Shown here: positions 1-7,528 of the stretch, piece by piece
Layout: each line of letters starts with the position of its first letter
Numbering within the stretch: position 1 is the first letter of the stretch
DNA from: Spirochaeta sp.
GTDB taxonomy: Bacteria; Spirochaetota; Spirochaetia; DSM-2461
Direction: 5' to 3'
Length of the DNA stretch: 22,589 bases
Assembly (NCBI GenBank): GCA_030592625.1
Contig: JAUVIY010000006.1
Span: forward strand, 1 to 22,589
Made by a program: the position numbers and the translations under genes
Notes under the pieces: generated by a model
What the model saw: the letters and a program-made list of their open reading frames with translations, nothing else
Told to the model about the DNA's origin: nothing
The model's database searches: none

Positions 1-2393
1 GTCTGCCCGCTTATGAATGATTTGACAATTTGCCCCAGAGATGTCGCGTCAACATCCAGATCAGCGGCAACGATAGGTCTCATGAGAACCTGAATTTCGG
101 GAAAGCCTCTTTCGAAATCCGAATAAGGATTACCCACACCCTCGGCGTTGGGCAGCATCCCCACCAATGCTTTGGCGGATGAAGACAGAGCAGCCATATC
201 GTTTCCAATTAGCTTAATCTGTATCGGACTGTTAGCCGACTTCCCGCCTGCTGAAGTTCCAATCGTTATTTTGGCTCCCGGAACCGTCGCAAACTGTTTG
301 AGAAGTTCGGGGATTTTTTCTTTAGTCGTCCATGTTCTTTCTTCTCCGGATTTGAGATTGACGACGATTTCGGACTCTCTCATTGTGACAGTGCCGACTT
401 CGGAATAAATGCTGTCAATACCGTCTAGACCGAGGAGGATGTTTTCAATCTTTCTGGTGACTCCGTCCGTATCCTCCAGTGAGCTGTATTCGGGAGTGGA
501 CAGGACAACATAAAGAGAGGATTCATCCATCACGGGAAACAATTCGATTTTCATCAATCCCAAAGGAATTGTAGACAGGGCAAGTACCAGCAGCAGAAGG
601 GTGATGACAGGTACGAGAATTCGGTTCCTGCGTTTACTCATCAACCGTGTAAGCATTTTTTTATATGCAGAAGCCAATTTGTCGAATCCGTTCACTTTTT
701 TATATCGGCCGATGATTCTGATGGCAAGGAAGCCAGCCATGAGAAGAGCCATCAGCAGAGAAAGTAAGCCGGGTCGTCCATCTATGGAAAATGCGATAAT
801 CACCAAAGCGGTGATTACCAGGGCTTCCGTGATTTCTCGTGTAAAGGAGAATTTCCGGATTACCGGTGTACCCGTTGTTTTAGACAGAAGGCGTGAAGTG
901 AGAGTCGGTGTGACACTCAGAGCGATCAGCAGGGAAGCTCCGACGATAAAGATAATGGTGATGGGAATGACACTGATGATCAGTCCGATCCGGCCTTCCA
1001 TAAAAGCCAGAGGAATAAAGGCGGCCATCGTTGTTAAGGTCGCTGCAAGAATGGCGGGTGCGACTTCCGCCGTTCCCTGCCTGGCGGCTTGAATACGGGA
1101 CAGACCCTTCAACCTGAAATGGTTGACATTCTCAACGACGACAATCGCATTATCAACCAGCAGCCCCAGGGCGATAATCATGGCCAGAAGAGTCATCGTG
1201 TTAAAGGTCATACCCGCGAGATTGAGTGCGATGAAAGAAAAGAACAGGGAAAAGGGAATAATCAGGGCGGCAATAAATGCTTCCCGGAATCCCAGGAAAA
1301 GGTAAAGAACGATAACCACAATCAGGAGACCTGATATGGCATTTCCCAACACATTATCGAGATCTTCCTGAACGGATACGGCATCATCCTGAAGAACCTG
1401 TATATCCAGTCCTTCCGGAAACCTGCCGCTTTCAGTATCGCCGATGACAGCTTTGACAGCGCTGCTCGGGCCGATGATATCCGTTCCCCCGTCCCTGTAG
1501 AGAGAAATCGTTATGGCGGCTTTCATAACCGCATTTTCCTCTCCCAGATTAACCGATCGTCTTGAGTAGTTGGTTGTCGGCTTGTAGGTTTCCTCAACCC
1601 GGGCAATGTCCTTGAGAAATCTGACATCACCCCCGGGGAGCGGAATAAGGGTTTTACGCAGTTCGTTCACATCACCGTAAGAAGCCAGAACGCGAATATA
1701 ATAATGGACGCCATCCAGGATGGCATCACCGGCGGGAGTATCCTTGTGGCGCATATTGACGGCCTGAACAAGATTCTCAGCAGTCAGGTTGAATTCCGCC
1801 AAACGGGCCTGATCGACAGTAATCCTGATTTCAGGACTCTTGTCTCCCGATATTTTCACATCACTCACGCCGTCGAGGTACAAAAGCTCATCCATCAGTA
1901 AATCGGCCGCGGATTTAAGTTCTGACGGAGAGAGATCTCCGCTCAGACTTAAAACCATAAAGGCGCGATTCGCCGTGGTGGAAACCTTGATGGAGGGCGA
2001 TTCCACTTCTTCGGGTAAATCATTGACTGACAGAACAGCTTGAGTCACCTCGCCGATTTTCTCATCGATATCCGCTTCAGGAAAGAAGTCCATCTGTATT
2101 TCCGATCTGCCAGCCAGAGATGATGAGGTGAGGAATTCAACATCTCCGATACCGGAGAGAATAGCTTCAAGTTTATTTGTTACAAGAAGTTCAACATCCT
2201 CGGGAGTGGCTCCCGGATAGTTGACGTTGATTTTGATTTTAGGAAATACGACTTCAGGTTTTGATTCTCTGGCAAGGGTTCTGTAGTTATAAAGTCCAAG
2301 GATAACCAATAAAGCCATCCCCAGATAAACGATTCTGTAACGGTTGATACAGAGGGATGAAAACCTGCCCAGAGCATTATTCGTACTGTTCAT
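1..2393 (-). CDS. RND-family efflux transporter permease (HAE1/AcrB-like), C-terminus cut by window edge
   Basis: Inner-membrane proton-driven drug/solute exporter of the RND superfamily, normally trimeric and paired with a periplasmic adaptor and an outer-membrane channel. About 797 codons are visible of the usual ~1,030. The frame was checked as open at the start, near 1152, near 640 and at the left edge. The ATG at 2393 follows a strong Shine-Dalgarno (GGAGGAC). Residues ~20-37 form TM1 and are followed by the porter domain (YPGATPEDVE). TM2-TM6 then follow, with the TM4 signature GLLVDNAIVVVEN, in which the first of AcrB's paired Asp is kept and the second is Asn, as in many non-enterobacterial homologues. 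The second half of the porter domain runs off the edge. No adaptor gene is visible; it may lie beyond the left edge. The gene lies 118 bp downstream of the CGNR regulator on the same strand and may be controlled by it. Its base composition is AT-richer than the region beyond 3.6 kb. The substrate cannot be inferred. Confidence 0.93.
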   Translation of the reverse strand, partial: MNSTNNALGRFSSLCINRYRIVYLGMALLVILGLYNYRTLARESKPEVVFPKIKINVNYPGATPEDVELLVTNKLEAILSGIGDVEFLTSSSLAGRSEIQMDFFPEADIDEKIGEVTQAVLSVNDLPEEVESPSIKVSTTANRAFMVLSLSGDLSPSELKSAADLLMDELLYLDGVSDVKISGDKSPEIRITVDQARLAEFNLTAENLVQAVNMRHKDTPAGDAILDGVHYYIRVLASYGDVNELRKTLIPLPGGDVRFLKDIARVEETYKPTTNYSRRSVNLGEENAVMKAAITISLYRDGGTDIIGPSSAVKAVIGDTESGRFPEGLDIQVLQDDAVSVQEDLDNVLGNAISGLLIVVIVLYLFLGFREAFIAALIIPFSLFFSFIALNLAGMTFNTMTLLAMIIALGLLVDNAIVVVENVNHFRLKGLSRIQAARQGTAEVAPAILAATLTTMAAFIPLAFMEGRIGLIISVIPITIIFIVGASLLIALSVTPTLTSRLLSKTTGTPVIRKFSFTREITEALVITALVIIAFSIDGRPGLLSLLMALLMAGFLAIRIIGRYKKVNGFDKLASAYKKMLTRLMSKRRNRILVPVITLLLLVLALSTIPLGLMKIELFPVMDESSLYVVLSTPEYSSLEDTDGVTRKIENILLGLDGIDSIYSEVGTVTMRESEIVVNLKSGEERTWTTKEKIPELLKQFATVPGAKITIGTSAGGKSANSPIQIKLIGNDMAALSSSAKALVGMLPNAEGVGNPYSDFERGFPEIQVLMRPIVAADLDVDATSLGQIVKSFISGQ

Positions 2394-2511
2394 TTGTCCT
2401 CCGCGGCTAATTATTATCTTTTTACACAGAATTATCGAGTCCTGATGCAATTTTTCTGGATATTGTAAATCACGGAGTGAAGGGGTGACTCACCAGAATT
2501 ATGAAACCCTT

Positions 2512-3171
2512 TCAGAAATCCCTATTGCGGTGGTTCAGGTAGAATTTATTCACTTTGGCTCGATTGCCGCAGCCTTTCATGCTGCACCAACGGCGACTTT
2601 TATTCTTACTGGTGTCATAGAATAGCCAGCCGCATTCCGGGTCGGAGCACCGTTTAAGTCTCTTCATGTCGCTTTTCACCAGAAAATCCGCGGCTGAGTT
2701 TACGACGGGTTGTAAAAAGCCTGTGGGATCTTTTTTAACATCGGGAAAATGCCATGAAAATCCGGAACCATTCATATCAATGACGGCCCGCTTTCGTGCC
2801 GCCTGGAGAATCACGTTAAGATCATTCATTACACTTGGATTCTCTTGCTTCTGCTTGATGACAGTAGAAAATACTCGATGAAGGATTTTTCTATGTTCGA
2901 TGATCTGGTTGTACCAGTCGGAACTGTCTCTCTCATATCCCCTGGCGATCAGTTGTTCGGTTATCTCCGGAGAAAAAATTCCAACCCGTTCAGCCCAACC
3001 CAGGGCATCTATGTAGGTAGTGATCCACTCGTAGACTTTGGGAGTATCTCTATACTCAACCGTATTCACGAAATCGAGAGCAACATTGTTTCCGTCCAGG
3101 TCAAATGACAAAAACTTTTCTCTTGTTTGCCGTACCAAATCATTGAACGCCTTATCCATTTTTTTATCCAT
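2512..3171 (-). CDS. ABATE/CGNR zinc-finger transcriptional regulator
   Basis: Putative DNA-binding regulator of the family with an N-terminal ABATE domain (stress-related) and a C-terminal CGNR zinc finger. The N-terminal part has the family-typical L-D-F-V-N-T segment (LDFVNTVEYRD). The C-terminus carries four cysteines (C175, C180, C196, C201 counted from the ATG at 3171) around the diagnostic WCSMKGCGNRAKVNKFY block, which is the zinc ligand set plus CGNR. A GTG at 3195 would add eight residues. Neither start has a clear Shine-Dalgarno, so the 5' end is uncertain. Upstream are three evenly spaced GGTTAG half-sites shared with the divergent ABM gene, plausibly its autoregulatory operator. 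Likely targets are the divergent monooxygenase-like gene and the downstream RND pump (inference). Confidence 0.87.
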   Translation of the reverse strand: MDKKMDKAFNDLVRQTREKFLSFDLDGNNVALDFVNTVEYRDTPKVYEWITTYIDALGWAERVGIFSPEITEQLIARGYERDSSDWYNQIIEHRKILHRVFSTVIKQKQENPSVMNDLNVILQAARKRAVIDMNGSGFSWHFPDVKKDPTGFLQPVVNSAADFLVKSDMKRLKRCSDPECGWLFYDTSKNKSRRWCSMKGCGNRAKVNKFYLNHRNRDF

Positions 3172-3201
3172 CGTAATATAACCATCAAAACACACTTGAC
3201 A

Positions 3202-3255
3202 GGTTAGTTCAAGATGAATAGAGTGCTAACCGGTATAATCAATAAAGAAGGTTAG
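3202..3255. promoter_or_regulatory. Candidate operator: three GGTTAG half-sites at exact 24-bp spacing
   Basis: GGTTAG occurs on the plus strand at 3202-3207, on the minus strand (CTAACC) at 3226-3231, and on the plus strand at 3250-3255. Starts are exactly 24 bp apart in alternating orientation. The outer copies are extended to AGGTTAGTT. The set spans the divergent CGNR/ABM promoter: the middle copy abuts a TATAAT and the third overlaps the ABM Shine-Dalgarno. Binding by the CGNR protein is inferred from position only. Confidence 0.5.
3234..3239 (+). promoter_or_regulatory. -10 element (TATAAT) for the ABM gene
   Basis: A perfect TATAAT lies 22 bp before the ABM start codon. The only TTGACA nearby (3196-3201) is 32 bp away, too far for a standard sigma-70 pairing, so the -35 is weak or replaced by an activator. 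Confidence 0.5.
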
Positions 3256-3261
3256 TTTAAA

Positions 3262-3573
3262 ATGGTTGCGCGAATGTGGCACGGAACAGTGGCGGCTTCG
3301 AAAGCCGGCGAATACCGGAAGTTCCTCAATAGACGAGCTATCCCAGACTACGGTTCAGTTGAGGGGAATAAAGGTGTTTTCATTTTCGAGCGACTGGAAG
3401 GAACGATTGCACACTTTATGACGCTTTCGTTTTGGGAAAGCGAGGAAAAAATCGCCGAATTTGCAGGGCATGATTCAGAAGTTGCGAAATACTACGAAGA
3501 AGACGATGATTTTTTACTGGAGTTCGAACCGAAAGCGACACATTATCGAGTTGTTGGAGAGTCGTGGTGGTAA
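3262..3573 (+). CDS. Antibiotic biosynthesis monooxygenase (ABM) family protein
   Basis: Small (103 aa) dimeric alpha/beta-barrel (ferredoxin-like) protein. The opening ARMWHGTVAASKAGEY and the central GVFIFERLEG...HFMTLSFWESEEKIAEFAG are typical of ABM-domain proteins, which include quinol monooxygenases and heme-degrading enzymes but also many of unknown function. Length is normal for a single domain. The ATG at 3262 is preceded by GAAGG about 10 nt upstream. It is divergent from the CGNR regulator, and the shared operator-like repeats suggest joint control. A detoxification or stress role next to an efflux pump is plausible, but the substrate is unknown. Confidence 0.8.
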   Translation: MVARMWHGTVAASKAGEYRKFLNRRAIPDYGSVEGNKGVFIFERLEGTIAHFMTLSFWESEEKIAEFAGHDSEVAKYYEEDDDFLLEFEPKATHYRVVGESWW

Positions 3574-3588
3574 AACTCTCCGGAATTG

Positions 3589-3624
3589 AAAAAAGGGCCA
3601 CCCTCCATGAGCAGCCCCTTTTTT
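3589..3624. terminator. Bidirectional rho-independent terminator
   Basis: A6GGG at 3589-3597 pairs with CCCT6 at 3616-3624; the inner GC can extend the stem with one bulge. It has a T-tract on either strand and sits between the converging ABM gene (ends 3573) and corrinoid gene (ends 3641), so it can serve both. Confidence 0.8.
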
Positions 3625-3640
3625 CGATGATGAGTTAAAA

Positions 3641-4276
3641 CTAGCTCGCTAAAGCTCCAAGTGCCGCATCGGCAGCACTGGCCGCATCGGCGGAGTAAAT
3701 ATCGGCACCGATGGTGTCGCAGAAGTTCTGGGTAACAGGAGCGCCGCCCACCATGATGGTGACGTTGTCCCGCTTGCCGTCTTCCTCGAAGGCGTTCACG
3801 ATATCCTTCATGTAGGTCATCGTGGTGGTGAGCAGGGCCGAGCAGCAGATGATGTCGGCGTTCTCGGATTTGACGGTCTCGAGGAATTTCTCGGCGGAGA
3901 CATCGGTGCCCAGGTCGATCACCTCGAAGCCCTTGCCTTCCATCATGATTTTCACCAGGTTCTTGCCGATGTCGTGGAGATCGCCTTTGACGGTACCGAT
4001 GACGACTTTTCCCGCAGCTTCCACCCCGGCGTCCATCATCAGGGGTTTGAGAATCTCGATACCGGCGTTCATGGCTCTGGCCGCGATGAGCACTTCGGGG
4101 ACGAACACTTCGTTCTTTTTGAACTTGTCACCGATGATGCTCATGCCGTCCATCAGGCCGCCTTCCAGGATTTCTTTGGCGTTCAGGCCGTCGTCCAGGG
4201 CTTTCCGGCACATTTCCTTGACGGCGGGTGCCTGTCCCTTCTGCAGGGCTTCGGATATCTGATTTATAATTTTCAT
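3641..4276 (-). CDS. Corrinoid (cobalamin-binding) methyl-carrier protein, MtbC/MttC-like
   Basis: Cytoplasmic corrinoid protein that carries a methyl group between a substrate-specific methyltransferase and a second methyltransferase, for example in methylamine, betaine or methoxy-compound use. The 211 aa match the usual size. Residues ~1-85 are the helical cap (AKEILEGGLMDGMSIIGDKF, VFVPEVLIAARAM). Residues ~88-211 are the B12-binding Rossmann domain with GDLHDIGKNLV, that is D99-x-H101-x-x-G104, where H101 is the lower cobalt ligand. The end motif GGAPVTQNFCDTIGAD is also typical. The ATG at 4276 has a strong GGAGGAT Shine-Dalgarno. No MttB-type methyltransferase or corrinoid reactivase lies in this window, so the methyl donor is unknown. 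Confidence 0.9.
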   Translation of the reverse strand: MKIINQISEALQKGQAPAVKEMCRKALDDGLNAKEILEGGLMDGMSIIGDKFKKNEVFVPEVLIAARAMNAGIEILKPLMMDAGVEAAGKVVIGTVKGDLHDIGKNLVKIMMEGKGFEVIDLGTDVSAEKFLETVKSENADIICCSALLTTTMTYMKDIVNAFEEDGKRDNVTIMVGGAPVTQNFCDTIGADIYSADAASAADAALGALAS

Positions 4277-4299
4277 AGCTATCCTCCGGTTGGATTCTT

Positions 4300-4330
4300 T
4301 GCGGATTTTCCAGCCTACAATAAATCCGCA
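4300..4330 (-). promoter_or_regulatory. Leader inverted repeat upstream of the corrinoid gene
   Basis: A 9-bp perfect inverted repeat, TGCGGATTT (4300-4308) with AAATCCGCA (4322-4330), has a 13-nt loop and ends 24 nt before the corrinoid start. There is no T-tract after it in the transcript direction, so it is more likely an operator or leader hairpin than a terminator. A looser spaced palindrome AAGTCA-N15-TGACTT lies further upstream (4355-4381). Confidence 0.4.
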
Positions 4331-4382
4331 TTACTTTCTTTGTATTGGACGAAAAAGTCAAATTTTGTGATTTTATGACTTA

Positions 4383-4398
4383 TTGACCTCTGGCGCGG
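4383..4398 (+). repeat. Dispersed motif copy A (TGACCTCTRGCGCG)
   Basis: TTGACCTCTGGCGCGG lies in the 128-bp gap between the dehydrogenase and corrinoid genes. The 14-base core recurs identically at 9733-9746 (minus strand) and with one change at 21623-21636. Its function is unknown. Confidence 0.5.
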
Positions 4399-4404
4399 AA
4401 AAAA

Positions 4405-5622
4405 TCACACTTTTTTATCATCGCCGACGGCTTTTCGAAGAGCATTGAAGAGCAATTTCGTCAGTTCCGGTTCTTTTGCCTTGTCGATCCCGACGATGTT
4501 CCTGAGAAAAATCGCCGAGTCGGCGGCATCACCGGTATGCGCCGCTTCGATGATGGCGGCGTCGTTATCGTCGATGGCGCCCGAAGGACCGGGAGCCCGG
4601 AACTCCAGGGCCGCCCGGAAAACTTCCAGAGGTGCCTCGGTGTCCAGGCCGTGTTTTCGGGCCATCTCCAGGGCGCCTACCACCCGGTCCCTGCGCTGGA
4701 GCTTGCGGGCCAGATCCCGTCCCACCCGATACACCGTGTCTCCCAGGGCCCGATTCCGGAATCGGGAGATGAGATCGGCGACATGATCCTCAATCTCTTC
4801 GGTGCTGAAGACTCCCGGGTACTCCCGGCGCAGGGCCTCTCCGGAGATCCGCATGGCTTCGCCCATCGAAGCAGCCACATCGAAATCTTCCAGCACCTCC
4901 CAGATGTACGTCGCCCCGGGGAGGCGGCGATGACCGATATAGGCCGCCGCCGCATGGCCGTAGTTGTGGATGTACAGCTTCCGGGCCACCCAGGGGGCGA
5001 TGGGGGAGACGGCCATGAAATCGGGAAGCTCCGGCACCTCTCCGGTGAAGCCGTCCCGGTCGACGATGAGCGTGTTGAAGGTTTCGGCCCAGCTGAGCAG
5101 TGGATCGGCGGCGGCGACTTCGGTGGGCATGATGGGCACCATCTTGCCGATACTGGTTTCGACGATACCGATTCGGCGGCGAACCGCCTCAGCGGGAATC
5201 CCGGCCTCCTCGAAGGCCGCCCTCGCCAGTTCGGCGGCGCCCTTCAGGTTCTCCGCCAGGATGATATCCAGAGGGCGCTCCCTCCCGGCCACGGCGCCGG
5301 CGATCGTTTTCAATACGATGGGCAGGGCCGCCGCTCCCACACAGGTGGCGCAGATATCCGCCCCTTCAAGTTCCCGGGCCACCGCGGCGGTATCCCGAGC
5401 ATCCACCGCCCTCACCGGACCCACTTCGTGCCGGGTATCTCCGGCATCGGATTTCTCTACAAGGGTGTATCTGTCCCGGGTCTCCAGAGCGGCCAGCACC
5501 GCCGGGGCCACATCGGCGAATACCGCCTCGTAGCCCCCCCGGGTGAACACCGGAGCGATGAAAGATCGGCCGATATTACCGGCGCCGAAGATGACGATTC
5601 CCGGATGGTCTTTTTTCGTCAT
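4405..5622 (-). CDS. Mannitol-1-phosphate 5-dehydrogenase-like (polyol dehydrogenase family)
   Basis: NAD(P)-dependent long-chain polyol dehydrogenase, probably interconverting a ketose phosphate and a hexitol phosphate. The N-terminal Rossmann fold has GAGNIGRSF (G13-x-G15-x-x-G18). AENLKGAAELAR (~123-134) corresponds to the E-N segment of MtlD. The family catalytic triad is visible in K215-LYIH-N220-YG-H223. The 405 aa are close to MtlD (~380). It is the last gene of the sugar operon, overlapping the PfkB gene by 4 bp (ATGA). It is divergent from classical MtlD, so the exact substrate (mannitol-1-P, or another polyol or its phosphate) is not settled. Because the operon makes a ketose (isomerase) and then a ketose phosphate (kinase), a hexitol- or pentitol-phosphate reaction is the reasonable reading. 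Confidence 0.82.
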   Translation of the reverse strand: MTKKDHPGIVIFGAGNIGRSFIAPVFTRGGYEAVFADVAPAVLAALETRDRYTLVEKSDAGDTRHEVGPVRAVDARDTAAVARELEGADICATCVGAAALPIVLKTIAGAVAGRERPLDIILAENLKGAAELARAAFEEAGIPAEAVRRRIGIVETSIGKMVPIMPTEVAAADPLLSWAETFNTLIVDRDGFTGEVPELPDFMAVSPIAPWVARKLYIHNYGHAAAAYIGHRRLPGATYIWEVLEDFDVAASMGEAMRISGEALRREYPGVFSTEEIEDHVADLISRFRNRALGDTVYRVGRDLARKLQRRDRVVGALEMARKHGLDTEAPLEVFRAALEFRAPGPSGAIDDNDAAIIEAAHTGDAADSAIFLRNIVGIDKAKEPELTKLLFNALRKAVGDDKKV

Positions 5623-6851
5623 GAAAGATCCTCCGAATCGCCCTGCGCCGCCTCATCCCCTTCAGCCATTTCGGCAATGTCGGCCAGCTCCCGGCGATAG
5701 GCCTTGAGGTAAGGCTGCATGGCCTCGAATTTCTGTCCCTGTCTGGATTCGTAGTACACCCCCCCCAGACAGGTGAGGGCCACCGAGCCGGCGGCGATGC
5801 CGCTCACTACGGCCTCTTCGAGATTCAGCCCGGCTTCTCCGTCGGCCGCCATCTGGTGTGCCACCGAATCGATGAGTCCGCCTACGAAGTTGTCCCCGCA
5901 GCCGGTTGTGTCCCGGGGTTCGACGAGACCGGCCACGACTTCGTCGGCATAGCGGCAGGTGGGCATGCTTGAACACCCGGGTGTGAGATAGCGCCGATGA
6001 GAAATGCCCAGCAGGACGTCGTCGGCTCCCTGGGTCACCACCACGGCGCGGCTGCCTTTGGCGAGGAACCAGGCCATCGCCGCTTCCGGTGAGGCTTCTC
6101 CCGAAAGCTTGAGGGCTTCCTCCCGATCCACCACCAGGAGATCAATATTCCTGTAGTCCTCCACCAGGGGCCAGGGCCTGCCCTTGAAGCGGGCTTCGTT
6201 CCGGAAGTCGTAAACCGTAGTGACCATCACGAAGGCCCCCGCTTCCCGGCCCCGGCGGCAAAGTTTATCCAGGGTGTCGTGAAGCGGGGGTACCAGGGCG
6301 GTGCCTCCGAAGAGCAGGAAATCAGCATCGAAGAAGTTTTCAGGCAGGGATTCGGAACCGTATGCTCCGGCTGCGCCGATGGTGTTGATGAAGGTTCGCT
6401 CTCCCCGCCCGCCGTTGAAATCCGGATCCGAGAGAACATCGGTACTGGGGGTTGGAAGGTCGGATTCAGTGTAATGATCGAAAGGAAAACCGGCCTTTGC
6501 CAGCAGTTCCCGGAAACGACGGCCGTTATCATCCCGGCCGACAACCCCGGCGAAACGGTAGTGGATGTCTGTGCTTTGTTTCACCTGGGCGGCATGGAGG
6601 ATGGGCACGATTCCCGGACCGCCGATGTTCGAGCTGTCCGGGGCGCCGCTGCCGGTGAGGCTTGCCAGCACCGTGTCGTATTTCTCGTCGGCGAACTCGG
6701 CAAAGGCCTCGGAGAATACCAGGCCTCCGGTGGACAGGCCGCCGTCGCCTGGGGTTCGGCTCACCAATTTTTCATAGACCTCAGTGGTGAAATCAACATG
6801 GCTGTAGAGGTTGTCCACCAGGGAGCAGCCGGTGGCGTTCACTCGAATCAT
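5619..6851 (-). CDS. PfkB-family carbohydrate kinase
   Basis: ATP-dependent sugar kinase of the ribokinase/PfkB superfamily. The first signature region is NIGGPGIVPILHAAQV...GVVGRDDNGRRF (~75-113). The second signature is DTTGCGDNFVGG (314-325), with D320 the predicted catalytic base and the GCGD forming the anion hole. At 410 aa it is longer than ribokinase (~310), with extra N-terminal (~1-70) and C-terminal acidic tail residues. The ATG at 6851 has a GGAGG site 7 nt upstream. It overlaps the isomerase upstream and the dehydrogenase downstream by 4 bp each. In context it probably phosphorylates the ketose made by the isomerase (D-fructose or D-xylulose); this is inference, since PfkB specificity cannot be read from motifs. 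Confidence 0.88.
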   Translation of the reverse strand: MIRVNATGCSLVDNLYSHVDFTTEVYEKLVSRTPGDGGLSTGGLVFSEAFAEFADEKYDTVLASLTGSGAPDSSNIGGPGIVPILHAAQVKQSTDIHYRFAGVVGRDDNGRRFRELLAKAGFPFDHYTESDLPTPSTDVLSDPDFNGGRGERTFINTIGAAGAYGSESLPENFFDADFLLFGGTALVPPLHDTLDKLCRRGREAGAFVMVTTVYDFRNEARFKGRPWPLVEDYRNIDLLVVDREEALKLSGEASPEAAMAWFLAKGSRAVVVTQGADDVLLGISHRRYLTPGCSSMPTCRYADEVVAGLVEPRDTTGCGDNFVGGLIDSVAHQMAADGEAGLNLEEAVVSGIAAGSVALTCLGGVYYESRQGQKFEAMQPYLKAYRRELADIAEMAEGDEAAQGDSEDLS

Positions 6852-7528
6852 TTCCTGCCTCCGTTATAGTAGTCGCTCACCAGCAGGCGCCAGGGCTCCT
6901 CGTCTTCTTCGATGGCCGGGAAGCGCCCCACAACATCGTAAAATCGGTTATCGGCTGCGTCGTCGTTGGTTTTGCTCACTTCTCCCACAAGGACACGGCC
7001 TTTGCCCGCTTCGCCGTAGAATCGGTGATAGAGGCCCGTAGTGAGGGTGATGCTCTCCCCAGGTGTGATGCGCAGGGGCTCCCCGGAGGCAACGGTTCGA
7101 GGTATGCCGTCGGTCATCACCGTCACCGGCGTATCGAGTATTTCTTCTTCTGTATCGGAATTCCAGAGTTCGATTATCAGGTTCCCGCCGCCGCGGTTGA
7201 CGATGTCTTCAGTTTTGTCCCAGTGGAAGTGCTGTGGAGTCTCCTGATTCTCGTCGACAATCATGATTTTCTCGGCGTAGTTTTTTTCGGGCTCCCTGGA
7301 ATTGCCGTTTCGGATGGTGAAGAGCATCAGGCCCCGGTTCCTGTAATCCTCCGAGCCGAAGTCGGTGAGATCCCAGCCCAGTCCGCCCTCGAAGATGGCC
7401 CGACAGTCGGCATTGCTGTTCTTCCAGTCGGCGAGGCTCCAGTCCGCCCAGGGCGGGAGGGCGAAGCGGTGCTCCTCGAAAAAGGCACGGGCTGCTTTCA
7501 GATGTTTGTTAATGGTGCTGCGTTTCAT
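6848..7528 (-). CDS. D-lyxose ketol-isomerase (D-lyxose/D-mannose isomerase)
   Basis: Cupin-fold, Mn-dependent aldose-ketose isomerase: D-lyxose to D-xylulose, with D-mannose to D-fructose as a common second activity. The 226 aa are the family length. Metal ligands are seen at H100 and H102 (QHFHWDKTEDI), E107, and H168 (GLYHRF). Their spacing matches the ligand set I recall for the E. coli O157 lyxose isomerase. The ATG at 7528 has GGAGAT 6 nt upstream. The start lies 20 bp inside the lacI-type gene and the end overlaps the kinase by 4 bp, so it is translated from the same message. Its position between a LacI regulator and a PfkB kinase supports use of lyxose, mannose or a related aldose. 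Confidence 0.88.
   Translation of the reverse strand: MKRSTINKHLKAARAFFEEHRFALPPWADWSLADWKNSNADCRAIFEGGLGWDLTDFGSEDYRNRGLMLFTIRNGNSREPEKNYAEKIMIVDENQETPQHFHWDKTEDIVNRGGGNLIIELWNSDTEEEILDTPVTVMTDGIPRTVASGEPLRITPGESITLTTGLYHRFYGEAGKGRVLVGEVSKTNDDAADNRFYDVVGRFPAIEEDEEPWRLLVSDYYNGGRK

Noticed and set aside
1140..1160. Asn in place of the second Asp of the AcrB DD pair as a defect in the RND pump
   Set aside because: VDNAIVVVEN is a common natural variant among RND homologues, so it is not evidence of inactivation.
3196..3239. TTGACA (3196) paired with TATAAT (3234) as one promoter
   Set aside because: The 32-bp spacer is far outside the functional range for sigma-70.
4537..5700. A 387-codon open frame on the plus strand across the dehydrogenase gene
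   Set aside because: It is antisense to a well-supported MtlD-like gene, rich in G, R and H as expected of a shadow frame, without motifs.
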